Source: Acinetobacter sp. WCHA45
GTDB lineage: Bacteria; Pseudomonadota; Gammaproteobacteria; Pseudomonadales; Moraxellaceae
NCBI RefSeq assembly: GCF_002165255.2
Contig: NZ_CP028561.1
Coordinates: forward strand, 1,302,001-1,366,000
Length of the DNA: 64,000 nt
Reading direction: 5' to 3'
Made by a program: the position numbers and the translations under genes. Under the pieces are notes generated by a model. The model was not told the origin of the DNA. It did not search any database and worked only from the letters and a program-made list of their open reading frames with translations. Numbering within the stretch: position 1 is the stretch's first letter; each line of letters begins with the position of its first letter. Shown here in pieces: positions 9,514-18,642 of the stretch.

Positions 9514-10051
9514 GGCTTTGTTGCACAAAGGTTTGAAAGATAATGCTACCCTAATTGAGCTAAATTCAAGTGATAACTTGGATATGAGGGTGGTCTAATT
9601 TTTGAATTTATTAAAAATTTATACATGTGCATGAATCTAATTCATCTGACTAGGAAAACTCCTTGCTGTGAATTTATCACCTAATAATTTGATGCAATGC
9701 ATTTTGGTTTCCACTAAACTTCGATGATGATAACCAGACCATTTTTTCGAAAGTGACTTAGCTACCCGTTTGACTGTTTTTAATAATTCATTCCTCTCTC
9801 TAAATATCTCAATTTCTTATTTTTCCAAAGCTTTGCATGCTTCCTAGTAGTAATGACTGCATGTGCATCTCGATCTAAAAAGATTTGTCGGCTCGGAATA
9901 TCAATATGCTTTTGTCGTCTACAGAGGGTGGAGTAATTTGGTGCTGTCCAATTCAAACATTAGTTGTACGATAGGTTTTAATCACAGGCTTCTTCAACTA
10001 GAAATTATATTGCTGAAGAAGCCTTCAAGAATAGCTTTGTGCAACAAAGCC
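9514..10051. mobile_element. internally deleted IS5-family insertion sequence remnant
   Basis: Perfect 17-base terminal inverted repeats face each other: GGCTTTGTTGCACAAAG at 9514-9530 and its complement at 10035-10051. The element is 538 bases, about half a normal IS5-family length. No target duplication is obvious at the ends. It holds a broken transposase on the minus strand, so it cannot move by itself but could be mobilised in trans. Confidence 0.88.
9590..9960 (-). pseudogene. broken IS5-family transposase
   Basis: Read on the minus strand the interior translates in pieces to IS5-type transposase. A central piece (WTAPNYSTLCRRQK) sits directly beside a C-terminal piece containing HAVITTRKHAKLWKN and YHHRSLVETKMHCIKLLGD, so the intervening catalytic region is deleted. 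In-frame stops follow FPSQMN and HAHV. Coordinates are approximate. Confidence 0.8.
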
Positions 10052-10144
10052 TTCTAACATCAATAAAAATGACGATTAAGATTGAATTTTAAACTATATC
10101 TAAATATTCACTCTATGCTAGGCTTAAGAAAAAAGGATAAGCCT

Positions 10145-10306
10145 ATGGATGCCATTGAAATAAAAGATTTCTCAGCTCTGACTGGGTATACAAATGCCAT
10201 TTTAGCAATCGATGAGTGGCTTGAACACAAACCTTATTTCTATGTGATTAAGGATCAGTATTTGATTGATGAGGCTATTCGTGTTGAATATATCATTATT
10301 CAATAA
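10145..10306 (+). CDS. small hypothetical protein
   Basis: A 53-residue protein starting MDAIEIKDFSALTGYTNAIL. The start was chosen because AAGGA lies 10 bases upstream, while a longer frame from 10082 has no ribosome-binding site. It is acidic, without signal peptide or membrane segment. No family recognised. It lies just outside the IS5 remnant, so it may be native and displaced from its former neighbour. Confidence 0.45.
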   Translation: MDAIEIKDFSALTGYTNAILAIDEWLEHKPYFYVIKDQYLIDEAIRVEYIIIQ

Positions 10307-10464
10307 TTTTGAATTTAGAGGAGCTTATAAATGACAAAAAACCGATTGTTTATAGACTTATCTATATATGTATTGTTGATCTGAAATTGGGGTTTTTGTT
10401 TCAAGTAATAGACATAATTTTTTGATTTATTTGTTATCTTTAAATTTTTGCAAGATTTCAAATT

Positions 10465-10899
10465 ATGAAGAAAATTCTATTTTTAGCTTTAGCACTTACT
10501 ACATTAACAGCGTGTTCTTCAACACCCAGCAAGGATGTTACTCCACCTAAAATTGGTATGGCAAATCCTGCAAGCCAATACTGCGTTGAACAAGGAGGTC
10601 AGCTTGAGATTCGCAATGAGGCAAACGGTCAGGCTGGTTATTGTAAATTGCCTAATGGGCAAGTGATTGAGGAATGGGCATTTTTCCGTGCAAATCAAAG
10701 TAAATGTGTTGCTGATGAAGCACAAAAACTTGTAGGGCAGTCTGGTTTAACCGAACAGCAAATTAAGCAAAAAACCAAGTCCGAAATTGTGCGAAGTGTA
10801 GGACCAAATCAGCCCGTAACGATGGATTACCGTGAAAATCGAGTGACGGTAATGATTGATCCGCAATCTAAAAAAATTCTTAGTGCAAATTGTGGTTAA
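10465..10899 (+). CDS. lipoprotein with DUF333 and peptidase-inhibitor I78-like domain
   Basis: A 144-residue lipoprotein with lipobox LTAC (Cys17). Residues 34-75 form a DUF333-type module (NPASQYCVEQGGQLEIR... GYCKLPNGQVIEEW). Residues 105-143 (VGPNQPVTMDYRENRVTVMID) match the small I78/elastase-inhibitor-like fold. It is probably anchored in the outer membrane facing the periplasm and may protect against proteases. That function is inferred from the family only. A hairpin terminator follows. Confidence 0.8.
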   Translation: MKKILFLALALTTLTACSSTPSKDVTPPKIGMANPASQYCVEQGGQLEIRNEANGQAGYCKLPNGQVIEEWAFFRANQSKCVADEAQKLVGQSGLTEQQIKQKTKSEIVRSVGPNQPVTMDYRENRVTVMIDPQSKKILSANCG

Positions 10900-10916
10900 T
10901 TGGTGAAATAAGTTCT

Positions 10917-10955
10917 TGCTTTCAAGTTGGTATCTACCAATTTGAAAGCTTTTCT
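10917..10955 (+). terminator. intrinsic terminator after the DUF333/I78 lipoprotein
   Basis: The hairpin GCTTTCAA..TTGAAAGC has an additional inner TTGG/CCAA pairing and is followed by TTTTC. Confidence 0.65.
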
Positions 10956-11099
10956 CATCTAAATGAAAGATAGACCTTGATAAATCTACTTTTGTACCCA
11001 TCAATTATAATATCGCAGTAATATTTTTCGTTTTGGCTTTAACCAAAAGTATAATCACTGTATTTATTTTCTAATTTTTGAGATAGACGAAACTTTGAC

Positions 11100-11663
11100 A
11101 TGAATCTACTTCTTATCGTAGTGTTTGGCGCAATTGCTGAGATATTAGTATGGATCGGCGTGGGCGACCTTGTTGGGAGTATGTGGTACGTATTCTTTTG
11201 GTTTGTTATAACTTTTTTCGTGGGTTTGAATCTCGTTCGTTCTAGTACATCTAATATTATGCCGCAATTGCAACAAATGCAGATGACAGGTCAACTTGGA
11301 GCTGATCCTGCTGTTACTAAAAAATTAGCAATTGCAATGTCGGGTTTCTTGTTAATGATTCCTGGTTTAATTTCTGATGTATTGGCTGTATTGGTTTTAA
11401 TTCCTGCAGTTCAAACAGCGTTTAGAAATATGTTGATGAAAGCAATGGCAAAGCGTCAACAGGCGATGATGGATCAAATGATGGGTGGAATGGGTGGTAA
11501 TGCTGCTGGTCAGAATCCATTTGCTGATCTCATGCGTCAAATGCAGGACATGCAGAATCAACAACAAGGTGGTGGTCAATATCGTGACTCAACCATTATT
11601 GATGGCGAAGCGAGAGAAGTTCAACCTGATCAAAAGAAAATTGAATTCAAAGATGTTAATTAG
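11100..11663 (+). CDS. fxsA: FxsA family membrane protein
   Basis: A 187-residue cytoplasmic-membrane protein. Two N-terminal hydrophobic segments (residues 2-45) are followed by a third around residues 78-103 (MSGFLLMIPGLISDVLAVLVLIP), whose PGLISD motif is the FxsA hallmark. The tail is Met/Gln/Gly-rich (QQAMMDQMMGGMGG). In E. coli, overproduced FxsA relieves F-plasmid exclusion of phage T7; the normal role is unclear. Monocistronic, with a TATAAT at 11050-11055 and a bidirectional terminator downstream. Confidence 0.9.
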   Translation: MNLLLIVVFGAIAEILVWIGVGDLVGSMWYVFFWFVITFFVGLNLVRSSTSNIMPQLQQMQMTGQLGADPAVTKKLAIAMSGFLLMIPGLISDVLAVLVLIPAVQTAFRNMLMKAMAKRQQAMMDQMMGGMGGNAAGQNPFADLMRQMQDMQNQQQGGGQYRDSTIIDGEAREVQPDQKKIEFKDVN

Positions 11664-11676
11664 TCGTTGATACGCT

Positions 11677-11710
11677 TAAAAAGCACATCCTAGTTGATGT
11701 GCTTTTTTAT
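11677..11710. terminator. bidirectional terminator between fxsA and the convergent small gene
   Basis: The stem AAAAAGCACATC/GATGTGCTTTTTT is flanked by A- and T-runs on either side, so it could serve both strands. Confidence 0.8.
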
Positions 11711-11889
11711 GCTTTATTTTTTACACTTTGCTCTTGTTTAGATTCTGTTTTGTCTGGTGTTTGTTGTTCTTTGCTCTGAGGTTGATAGTGGGTAGGAGGG
11801 AGATTTGTTATTTCATTTTCAGATTGTTTATATGAACGACTTCGATTAGCTCGTTCACGAAATCCACCTTTATTGATCAATTGAGTCAT
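11707..11889 (-). CDS. small basic hypothetical protein
   Basis: 60 residues from the ATG at 11889 (MTQLINKGGFRERANRSRSY). A longer frame to 11928 is possible. It is rich in Arg, Lys, Gln and Ser and probably disordered. No ribosome-binding site is clear. It overlaps the fxsA terminator by a few bases, as a convergent gene would. Real-gene status is uncertain and no function is proposed. Confidence 0.4.
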   Translation of the reverse strand: MTQLINKGGFRERANRSRSYKQSENEITNLPPTHYQPQSKEQQTPDKTESKQEQSVKNKA

Positions 11890-12121
11890 AGTAATGTCAT
11901 CTATGATTTGAAAGATATATTTTAACAAATTATGTGAAAGATCAAAATAATACTGAGCGTTAGTTGAATCTAGCTTTGTATATCTTCTTTACAATGTATC
12001 GAAGAGAATTGTTAATTTGAATGAATTGCCTTTAAAACTAGATTGAATTCTGATTTTTTTTCTCATAGGATAAAAGTGTGACGAAAGAAATTGTTGTAAA
12101 TAGTAAGTGGATGGAGGAATG

Positions 12122-12376
12122 ATGTTATATCAATATCATTGCGCATGTTGTGACAAGGTAGTCGCTTCAACAGATAAGGAATGCCCTTATTGTGGTTCTC
12201 AGCATATTAGAAGTCCTTATGGTTTATGGATGTTCTGTGTGGCTGCATGTTTTGTAGTTGTACTTGTAATTAAGATGGTACATGTATATTCATTACATTA
12301 TGAGGAAGATCAAACAACTCAGACAAGTTCTTTATTTGAAATGTTTAAACAAGATAGTGCTGAATCTAATAAATAA
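12122..12376 (+). CDS. zinc-ribbon protein with one membrane segment
   Basis: 84 residues from the second ATG of a tandem pair; GGAGG at 12113-12117 sits 4 bases before it. An N-terminal zinc ribbon with CACC (residues 7-10) and CPYC (22-25) is followed by one transmembrane helix (about residues 38-57) and an acidic cytoplasmic or periplasmic tail. Function unknown. It converges on metK with a shared terminator. Confidence 0.7.
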   Translation: MLYQYHCACCDKVVASTDKECPYCGSQHIRSPYGLWMFCVAACFVVVLVIKMVHVYSLHYEEDQTTQTSSLFEMFKQDSAESNK

Positions 12377-12385
12377 TAACAAATA

Positions 12386-12413
12386 AAAAAGTTCGCAATT
12401 TGCGAACTTTTTT
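12386..12413. terminator. bidirectional terminator between zinc-ribbon gene and metK
   Basis: Perfect stem AAAAAAGTTCGCA/TGCGAACTTTTTT, usable on both strands. Confidence 0.85.
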
Positions 12414-12426
12414 ATGAGCGATAAAC

Positions 12427-13593
12427 TTATAGTCCCGCAGCATCTTTAAGAACTTCGACTTTATCAGTCTTTTCCCAAGTAAATGCAGAATCTGAACCTT
12501 CACGACCAAAGTGACCATAAGCAGCTGTTTGTTTATACATTGGCTGAATTAGGTTCAGCATACGAGTGATACCGTATGGACGTAAATCAAAGTGCTCACG
12601 AACCAATTGAATGATTAATTCGTCTGATACTTTACCTGTATTGAAAGTATTGATTGAAATCGAAGTCGGTTCAGCAACACCAATTGCATAACTGACTTGG
12701 ATTTCACATTTATCCGCTAAACCGGCTGCAACAATATTTTTTGCAACATAACGACCTGCATAGGCCGCAGAACGGTCAACTTTTGATGGATCTTTACCAG
12801 AGAAAGCACCGCCACCATGACGTGCCATACCGCCATAAGTATCTACAATAATCTTACGACCAGTTAGACCACAGTCACCTACAGGACCACCAATCACAAA
12901 CATACCTGTTGGATTGATATGGAATTTTGTACCCGCATGGAACATTTCAGCAGGAATAATCGGTTTTACGATTTCTTCAATCACAGCTTCTTTTAAGTTA
13001 GCTTGACTAATTTCAGGATCGTGCTGAGTTGAAAGTACCACAGCATCTAGACGCACTGGCATACCATTTTCATAAGCAAATGTTACTTGGCTTTTTGCAT
13101 CAGGGCGCAACCAAGGTAAAGCACCTGAACGGCGTAATTCTGCTTGACGCTCCATTAAACGATGCGCATAAGAAATTGGGGCAGGCATGAGTACGTCAGT
13201 TTCACGACTTGCATAACCGAACATTAAGCCTTGGTCACCCGCACCTTGATCTTCAGGTTTCTGGCGGTCAACACCTTGTGCAATCTCAGGAGATTGTTTA
13301 CCGATCATATTGATCACGGCACAAGTTGAACCATCAAAACCTAAATCAGAGTGATGGTAGCCAATACCATTTACGGTTTGACGCACAATTGCTTCAAAGT
13401 CGACATTTGCTGTCGTTGTAATTTCACCAGCAAGAACAACCGCACCTGTTTTTACTAATGTTTCACAAGCGACACGCGCATACGGGTCTTCTTTTAGGAT
13501 TGCATCTAAAATAGCATCACTAATTTGGTCAGCCATTTTGTCTGGATGACCTTCGCTTACAGATTCTGAAGTAAAAACAGCATACTCGCGCAT
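12427..13593 (-). CDS. metK: S-adenosylmethionine synthetase
   Basis: A 388-residue cytosolic enzyme that makes S-adenosylmethionine from methionine and ATP. The N-terminal [14 protein letters not shown] motif and the loop signature [19 protein letters not shown] near residue 260 are intact, and length is standard. The gene is divergent from tkt across 385 bases. No SAM riboswitch is seen upstream. The SAM supply also serves trmA and trmO, encoded in this window. Confidence 0.98.
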   Translation of the reverse strand: MREYAVFTSESVSEGHPDKMADQISDAILDAILKEDPYARVACETLVKTGAVVLAGEITTTANVDFEAIVRQTVNGIGYHHSDLGFDGSTCAVINMIGKQSPEIAQGVDRQKPEDQGAGDQGLMFGYASRETDVLMPAPISYAHRLMERQAELRRSGALPWLRPDAKSQVTFAYENGMPVRLDAVVLSTQHDPEISQANLKEAVIEEIVKPIIPAEMFHAGTKFHINPTGMFVIGGPVGDCGLTGRKIIVDTYGGMARHGGGAFSGKDPSKVDRSAAYAGRYVAKNIVAAGLADKCEIQVSYAIGVAEPTSISINTFNTGKVSDELIIQLVREHFDLRPYGITRMLNLIQPMYKQTAAYGHFGREGSDSAFTWEKTDKVEVLKDAAGL

Positions 13594-13978
13594 GAACGTC
13601 CTATCATGGTTATTTTCAAAAAGACAGAGTATGTTACATCGACTTGGCGGATAGGACTAGCATAAGCTGACTAAAATGCATGAATTTATTTCATTTTCAT
13701 TGTGTTTTTATTGATATGTGTATCAGTAAAACTAATATTAATGCTTTAATTAATAAAGTTTTTCTGAATTGTAAATTTTCATATTGGAGTGAATGCATTT
13801 TAGTGGTTGTTTAGATGGTGAGCATTTATATAAAGAATTGTATTTGAATGATCAAAATATAAGAAAAATCGTGTATTGCACTTTACCCCATCTTGTTTTT
13901 TTAAGACAATAGTCGCAGTTTTTGAAAGATGATTTCTCATCTTCTCTCATCTTATTTGATTTAATCGGATTCTGACTT
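13594..13978. other. metK-tkt divergent intergenic region
   Basis: 385 A+T-rich bases that must hold the two divergent promoters. No strong consensus promoter, riboswitch or small gene could be picked out. A short repeat of TCTCATCTT near 13935-13955 forms weak hairpins before tkt. Confidence 0.4.
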
Positions 13979-15967
13979 ATGACAACCCCTTTAAATGAAC
14001 GTCGTATTGCAAATGCAATTCGTGTCTTGGCTATGGATGCTGTGCAACAAGCAAACTCAGGGCATCCTGGTGCTCCAATGGGGATGGCAGATATCGCTGA
14101 CGTAGTTTGGCGCGAATTTTTAAATCATAACCCAAGCAACCCACAGTGGGCGAACCGCGACCGTTTTGTATTGTCAAATGGTCACGGCTCAATGTTGCAA
14201 TATGCATTATTGCATTTGACAGGTTATGAGTTATCTATTGAAGATTTAAAACAATTCCGTCAATTACATTCTAAAACACCAGGTCACCCAGAATATGGCT
14301 ATGCACCTGGTATCGAGACCACAACTGGTCCATTGGGTCAGGGCATTGCTAATGCAGTTGGTTTCGCTTTAGCTGAAAAAACTTTAGCTGCACAATTTAA
14401 CAAAGATGGTTTAAACGTTGTTGATCACTTCACTTACTGCTTCTTGGGTGATGGTTGCTTGATGGAAGGTATTTCGCACGAAGTATGTTCACTTGCAGGT
14501 ACTTTAGGTCTTGGTAAGTTGATTGCTTACTACGATGACAACGGGATTTCAATTGATGGTGAAGTGGAAGGTTGGTTTAGTGATGATACTGAGCAACGTT
14601 TCAAAGCTTATGGCTGGCAAGTGCTTCGTGTAGACGGGCATGACGCTGATGCGATTCGTCAAGCAACTGTTGAAGCGAAAGCTGAAAGTAATAAACCAAC
14701 GATCATTATCTGTAAAACGATTATTGGTTTAGGTTCTCCGAATAAACAAGGTAAAGAAGACTGCCACGGCGCGCCACTTGGTAAAGACGAAATCGCTTTA
14801 ACACGTGAAGCATTAGGTTGGAAAGAAGAAGCGTTTGTTATTCCAGAAGATGTGTATGCAGCTTGGGATGCAAAAGCTAAGGGTCAAACTTCTGAAGCCG
14901 CTTGGAATGAATTATTTGCTCAATACCAAGCAAAATATCCAACTGAAGCAGCGGAATTATTACGTCGTATCAATGGTGATTTACCTGCTGAATTTGCTGC
15001 ACAAGCTGATGCATTTATTGCTGAAACCAATGCAAAAGCAGAAACGATTGCAACTCGTAAAGCCAGCCAAAATACTTTACAGGCATTCGGTCCATTACTC
15101 CCTGAATTATTAGGTGGTTCTGCTGACTTGGCTGGCTCTAACTTAACACTTTGGAAAGGTTGCCAAGGCGTACAAGAAAATCCAGCGGGTAACTACGTGT
15201 ATTACGGTGTTCGTGAATTCGGTATGACCGCAATCGCAAATGGTGTAGCTTTACACGGTGGTTTTGTTCCTTACGTTGCAACATTCTTAATGTTTATGGA
15301 ATATGCACGTAATGCTGTACGTATGTCGGCATTGATGAAGCAACGTGTGATTCATGTTTATACACATGATTCGATCGGCTTGGGTGAAGATGGTCCAACG
15401 CATCAACCAATCGAACAAATTGCATCGTTACGCGGTACGCCAAACTTAAATACTTGGCGTCCATGCGATACAGTTGAAGCTGCAATTTCTTGGAAATCTG
15501 CGTTACAACGTAAAGATGGTCCAACCGCATTAATTTTCTCTCGTCAAAACTTGCCATTCCAAGCACGTAATGAAGCTCAAATTCAAAATGCTGCAAAAGG
15601 TGGTTATGTACTTGCAGAAGAAAAAGGTGAGTTGAAAGCTATCATTATTGCTACAGGTTCAGAAGTTTCATTGGCGATGGAAGCATATGCACAGCTTGAG
15701 GGTGTGCGTGTAGTGTCTATGCCATGTGCTGAAGAGTTTATGAAGCAAGATGCTGCTTACCGTGAAGCTGTATTACCTGCACATATTCGTGCCCGTGTAG
15801 CGGTTGAAGCGGCTCATGTGGATTACTGGTGGAAGTTTGTTGGTTTAGACGGCAAAGTGATTGGTATGACCACTTACGGCGAATCTGCACCAGCCAAAGA
15901 CTTGTTCCAATTCTTCGGTATCACTACTGAAGCAGTTGTAACTGCGGTTAAAGAATTGACTGCTTAA
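13979..15967 (+). CDS. tkt: transketolase
   Basis: A 662-residue thiamine-diphosphate enzyme of the non-oxidative pentose-phosphate pathway. It transfers two-carbon units between sugar phosphates. The thiamine-binding motif runs from GDGCLMEG near residue 156 to the following Asn. The transketolase signature [12 protein letters not shown] near residue 468 and the N-terminal [13 protein letters not shown] are all intact. Length is standard. Monocistronic, with a terminator 17 bases downstream. Confidence 0.98.
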   Translation: MTTPLNERRIANAIRVLAMDAVQQANSGHPGAPMGMADIADVVWREFLNHNPSNPQWANRDRFVLSNGHGSMLQYALLHLTGYELSIEDLKQFRQLHSKTPGHPEYGYAPGIETTTGPLGQGIANAVGFALAEKTLAAQFNKDGLNVVDHFTYCFLGDGCLMEGISHEVCSLAGTLGLGKLIAYYDDNGISIDGEVEGWFSDDTEQRFKAYGWQVLRVDGHDADAIRQATVEAKAESNKPTIIICKTIIGLGSPNKQGKEDCHGAPLGKDEIALTREALGWKEEAFVIPEDVYAAWDAKAKGQTSEAAWNELFAQYQAKYPTEAAELLRRINGDLPAEFAAQADAFIAETNAKAETIATRKASQNTLQAFGPLLPELLGGSADLAGSNLTLWKGCQGVQENPAGNYVYYGVREFGMTAIANGVALHGGFVPYVATFLMFMEYARNAVRMSALMKQRVIHVYTHDSIGLGEDGPTHQPIEQIASLRGTPNLNTWRPCDTVEAAISWKSALQRKDGPTALIFSRQNLPFQARNEAQIQNAAKGGYVLAEEKGELKAIIIATGSEVSLAMEAYAQLEGVRVVSMPCAEEFMKQDAAYREAVLPAHIRARVAVEAAHVDYWWKFVGLDGKVIGMTTYGESAPAKDLFQFFGITTEAVVTAVKELTA

Positions 15968-15983
15968 TCAAATTAAGTGGTAT

Positions 15984-16013
15984 AAAAAAGCGTCCTGATT
16001 AGGGCGCTTTTTT
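15984..16013 (+). terminator. intrinsic terminator of tkt
   Basis: Stem AAAAAAGCG(T)CCT/AGGGCGCTTTTTT with a short loop and a T-run. Confidence 0.85.
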
Positions 16014-16046
16014 ATGACGATTAAATGGAATCAATAAGGGCTTAAT

Positions 16047-16481
16047 ATGCAAATATGGATGAGTAGTGAATCAAGTAAAGAAGTATTAAATGAAGAGCAA
16101 CTTACTCGATTACAATTAGCTCGAAATTATGTGGAAGAAATACTTAAGAAAGAGTTAAAAAATAAATCATATGATTTGCCTTTAGAAAGTTGGGATTGTA
16201 TTACGGTAATGATGGGACCAAATGATTTTGGTGAGCGAGTCAAATATTCTGTAAAAAAAAGAAGTATGGATTTTCGTTTAAAGATAGATCCTAGTGTATT
16301 TAATACAACAGATGATTTAGGTCGTCAAAAACTAATTTTTGTAATGCTGATGAGAAGTTTGGATTTACTTAAAGAAAAGTTTGAAAAAGTAAAACCAAAA
16401 TTGGATGATCGTAATTATGAGGAATTAGAGCGACTTCGATCTGATGCTTTAGATGTTGCACGAAATGAGGGTTGGCTATAA
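16047..16481 (+). CDS. orphan immunity-like protein (Imm44-type, tentative)
   Basis: A 144-residue cytosolic protein. The start MQIWMSSES, the central FRLKIDPSVF and the following QKLIFVMLMRSLDLL resemble the Imm44 family of polymorphic-toxin immunity proteins. I base this on remembered family patterns, not on a search. No toxin, Rhs or CDI gene lies nearby, so it would be an orphan immunity gene. It sits between tkt and a decayed copy of the osmC 3' end. Base use is more A+T-rich than tkt next door, in keeping with transfer. Confidence 0.55.
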   Translation: MQIWMSSESSKEVLNEEQLTRLQLARNYVEEILKKELKNKSYDLPLESWDCITVMMGPNDFGERVKYSVKKRSMDFRLKIDPSVFNTTDDLGRQKLIFVMLMRSLDLLKEKFEKVKPKLDDRNYEELERLRSDALDVARNEGWL

Positions 16482-16508
16482 AGTTCTTACAAATATTCAG
16501 CTTAGACT

Positions 16509-16612
16509 CAACCTATACTTAACTTACTCTGAATCGAAATATTCGACGTTAACAACTTATGAATCGGGCAATTTCCGCTACTTTTAATAAACATTTATGC
16601 TGATCAGTGGTA
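16509..16612 (-). pseudogene. decayed duplicate of the osmC 3' end
   Basis: About 100 bases align with the true osmC 3' end at 17163-17275. Both share the core TCGAAATATTCGACGTTAA, followed by matching blocks such as GCTACTTT and GCTGATC. Translation on the minus strand gives DQHKCLLKVAE against DQHKRLLKVAE in OsmC, then a one-base deletion and a stop. It is a remnant left by duplication or insertion of the gene at 16646-17143 beside osmC. Confidence 0.85.
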
Positions 16613-16645
16613 CTTTATTGAAACTTAAAAGATTGAGTTATTCTG

Positions 16646-17143
16646 ATGAGAAAGGAGTTCGAACTTCATGCTTTTGATGAAATATTAAATAATGTCAAAT
16701 CTTTATACTTTTTTAATTTGAACGTAGATGAAAGATTTTGGCAACATGCTGAATATGGTTTTTTGATTCGTTTTCTCCACGAAAGTTCAAAGATAAAAGA
16801 TCATAAAAAGAGCATTGATCACTATACTTCTCGATTACATTCCTATTTTGATAAAGTAATTCAAAATAGACTTAAGCTAGATATAAATAAATCATCATTA
16901 AAATTAGAAGGGAAAATTTTAGCTTTCAATGTTCATTTAACCATGTTTGACAGTTTGGGTGAGGGTGAAACAGGTGGTTTTATCGATGGATGCGATACTC
17001 CACCACCTGAATTATGGATTCATTTTGATGGGGAAATCTTGTATTCATACATTCCTGCCGAATTCATCGAAATGGTGAATTCGGCGATAATGGTTTCTAT
17101 GAGTGAATCATTGGAATGGAAAACAGATTTAATTGAAATTTAG
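16646..17143 (+). CDS. hypothetical protein, possible second orphan immunity protein
   Basis: A 165-residue cytosolic protein of no recognised family. Residues 107-120 contain GGFIDGCDTPPPELW, an acidic loop with a Pro run, followed by a hydrophobic LYSYIP segment. Size, composition and A+T-rich base use resemble polymorphic-toxin immunity proteins, but this is only a resemblance. It lies between the decayed osmC tail and intact osmC, running convergently toward osmC with 9 bases between the stops. That layout suggests it arrived together with an osmC-end segment. Confidence 0.5.
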   Translation: MRKEFELHAFDEILNNVKSLYFFNLNVDERFWQHAEYGFLIRFLHESSKIKDHKKSIDHYTSRLHSYFDKVIQNRLKLDINKSSLKLEGKILAFNVHLTMFDSLGEGETGGFIDGCDTPPPELWIHFDGEILYSYIPAEFIEMVNSAIMVSMSESLEWKTDLIEI

Positions 17144-17152
17144 TAAGCGTAC

Positions 17153-17563
17153 TTATCCTATATTCAATTCACTTTGAATCGAAATATTCGACGTTAATAA
17201 TTTATGCACAGGACAGCTTTCAGCTACTTTGAGTAATCGTTTGTGCTGATCTTCGGTAAATTCACCTTTTAAGATAATTTTACGTTCAATATTGTTTTGA
17301 CCTGCTTCAGGTTCAGCACTAGGATTTAAAGCCAAATCAACCTGAACATGATCAAGTTTAATTCCTTTATGGTTTGCATACATTTCCAGTGTAATGGTTG
17401 TGCACGCACCTAAAGCTGAAAGTAGCAGTTGAATTGGATTTGGTGCTGTATCTTGACCACCTTTATCTGTTGGTTCATCTGCATACCAAGTATGACCCGA
17501 AGAATCCGTAAGCGTAACACGATAAGGGGTTGGGGTATTTAGAGCTTGAACTGTATGAGTCAT
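17153..17563 (-). CDS. OsmC family peroxiredoxin-like protein
   Basis: A 136-residue OsmC/Ohr-superfamily protein that reduces organic hydroperoxides with paired cysteines. The first is in ALGACTTITLEMYA (about Cys54) and the second in ESCPVHKLL (about Cys116). Both are present, so it should be active. It is closer to the general OsmC branch (YhfA-like) than to Ohr. Its last ~100 bases have a decayed duplicate at 16509-16612. Confidence 0.88.
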   Translation of the reverse strand: MTHTVQALNTPTPYRVTLTDSSGHTWYADEPTDKGGQDTAPNPIQLLLSALGACTTITLEMYANHKGIKLDHVQVDLALNPSAEPEAGQNNIERKIILKGEFTEDQHKRLLKVAESCPVHKLLTSNISIQSELNIG

Positions 17564-17790
17564 ATTCTACCTTGTTGTTTATCTTTAAGAATTTAAATCT
17601 AAATTTATCAATCGATCATGTTATTCCTCAGATCAATTGTCCACTACCTAATGGTCTTATGATAATTGTGTTTGATATGTGCTGTAACGTTTTTATTGTT
17701 GCACGGATGAAACATATCGTTTTATAAAGAATAGTGAATAAAAATACTTGATCTATAGACTATTGCTTATATCAAACAAGGATACGAAAA

Positions 17791-18369
17791 ATGCAATTTA
17801 AAACATTAAGCCTCGGTTTAGCTGCTGCTATCGCAAGTTCTGTAACATTAGCTGCGCCAGTAGACTATAAAATCGATCCAACACATACAGCAACAGTATT
17901 TAGCTGGAATCACTTTGGTTTCTCTACGCCGAGTGCAAACTTCACTGATATTCAAGGTACAATTAAAGTTGATAATGCAAAACCTTCAAATTCATCTGTA
18001 GAAGTGACGATCCCTTTAAGCAGCGTAAATACCAATGTTGTTGCTTTGGATAAAGAATTCCAGGAAGAAGCTTGGTTTAATGCTGCGAAATATCCAAATA
18101 TTACTTTTAAAAGTACTAAAGTAGAAACCAAAGACAAGAAACACTTCAAAATTACAGGTAATTTAACCGTTAAAGGTGTGACTAAGCCGGTGGTATTGGA
18201 TGCTGTGCTGAATAAACAAGGCGAGCATCCAATGGCGAAAGTACCTGCGATTGGCTTCAATGCAACAACAAGCTTTAACCGCTCTGCATTTGGTATCGGT
18301 AACTACGTGCCGAATGTTGGAGATAAGATCACTGTGAATATTACGACTGAAGCAACTGCTGCAAAGTAA
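17791..18369 (+). CDS. YceI family periplasmic lipid-binding protein
   Basis: A 192-residue secreted protein with a Sec signal peptide ending VTLAAP (cleavage after about residue 21). The mature part starts VDYKIDPTHTATVFSWNHFG and keeps the YceI lipocalin-like pattern, including FKSTKVE and GNLTVKGVTKPVVLD. The family binds polyisoprenoids or other lipids in the periplasm. Length matches E. coli YceI (191). Monocistronic, with a downstream terminator. Confidence 0.92.
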   Translation: MQFKTLSLGLAAAIASSVTLAAPVDYKIDPTHTATVFSWNHFGFSTPSANFTDIQGTIKVDNAKPSNSSVEVTIPLSSVNTNVVALDKEFQEEAWFNAAKYPNITFKSTKVETKDKKHFKITGNLTVKGVTKPVVLDAVLNKQGEHPMAKVPAIGFNATTSFNRSAFGIGNYVPNVGDKITVNITTEATAAK

Positions 18370-18393
18370 TATCAAGCAAATCGTTAGATTGAT

Positions 18394-18432
18394 AAAAAAA
18401 GCTCATGGAACTAATCCCTGAGCTTTTTTTAA
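18394..18432 (+). terminator. intrinsic terminator after yceI-like gene
   Basis: Stem AAAAAAAGCTCA/TGAGCTTTTTTT with a T-run. Confidence 0.75.
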
Positions 18433-18465
18433 TTTTGGGTGTAAATTTGGTGTATTGATTCAATA

Positions 18466-18616
18466 TTATGCTGTTGCGTTGAAAGCTTCGGCATAAACAA
18501 CGCTACCTGTTGGGATGGTTTTGGAGAAAGCAAGCACCTGAAAATATTCAGCAGGTACATTTTCTAAAACCAGTCTCGGATCCGCTTTAAAGCCAAATCT
18601 GCCATAAACGATAAAT
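18466..18616 (-). pseudogene. C-terminal stub of a GNAT acetyltransferase
   Basis: Minus-strand reading from about 18616 to a TAA at 18466 gives YGRFGFKADPRLVLENVPAE followed by YFQVLAFSKTIPTGSV. This is the conserved end of YhbS-like N-acetyltransferases. The first two thirds of the gene (acetyl-CoA site) are missing upstream, where the LRAT-like gene now ends. It is a deletion remnant with no start codon. Confidence 0.8.
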
Positions 18617-18642
18617 CATTAATCTGATAAAGCCTACGCGTT

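Noticed and set aside
9505..10060. Target-site duplication around the IS5 remnant
   Set aside because: Flanks TTATATT and TTCTAAC do not match; any duplication has decayed or the ends recombined.
10331..10384. 17-codon frame (MTKNRLFIDLSIYVLLI) after GAGGAG
   Set aside because: It has a good ribosome-binding site but no terminator, no promoter and no recognisable family. Too short to call.
12427..13978. Possible SAM riboswitch upstream of metK
   Set aside because: No conserved SAM riboswitch core or terminator/antiterminator pair could be made out in the leader.
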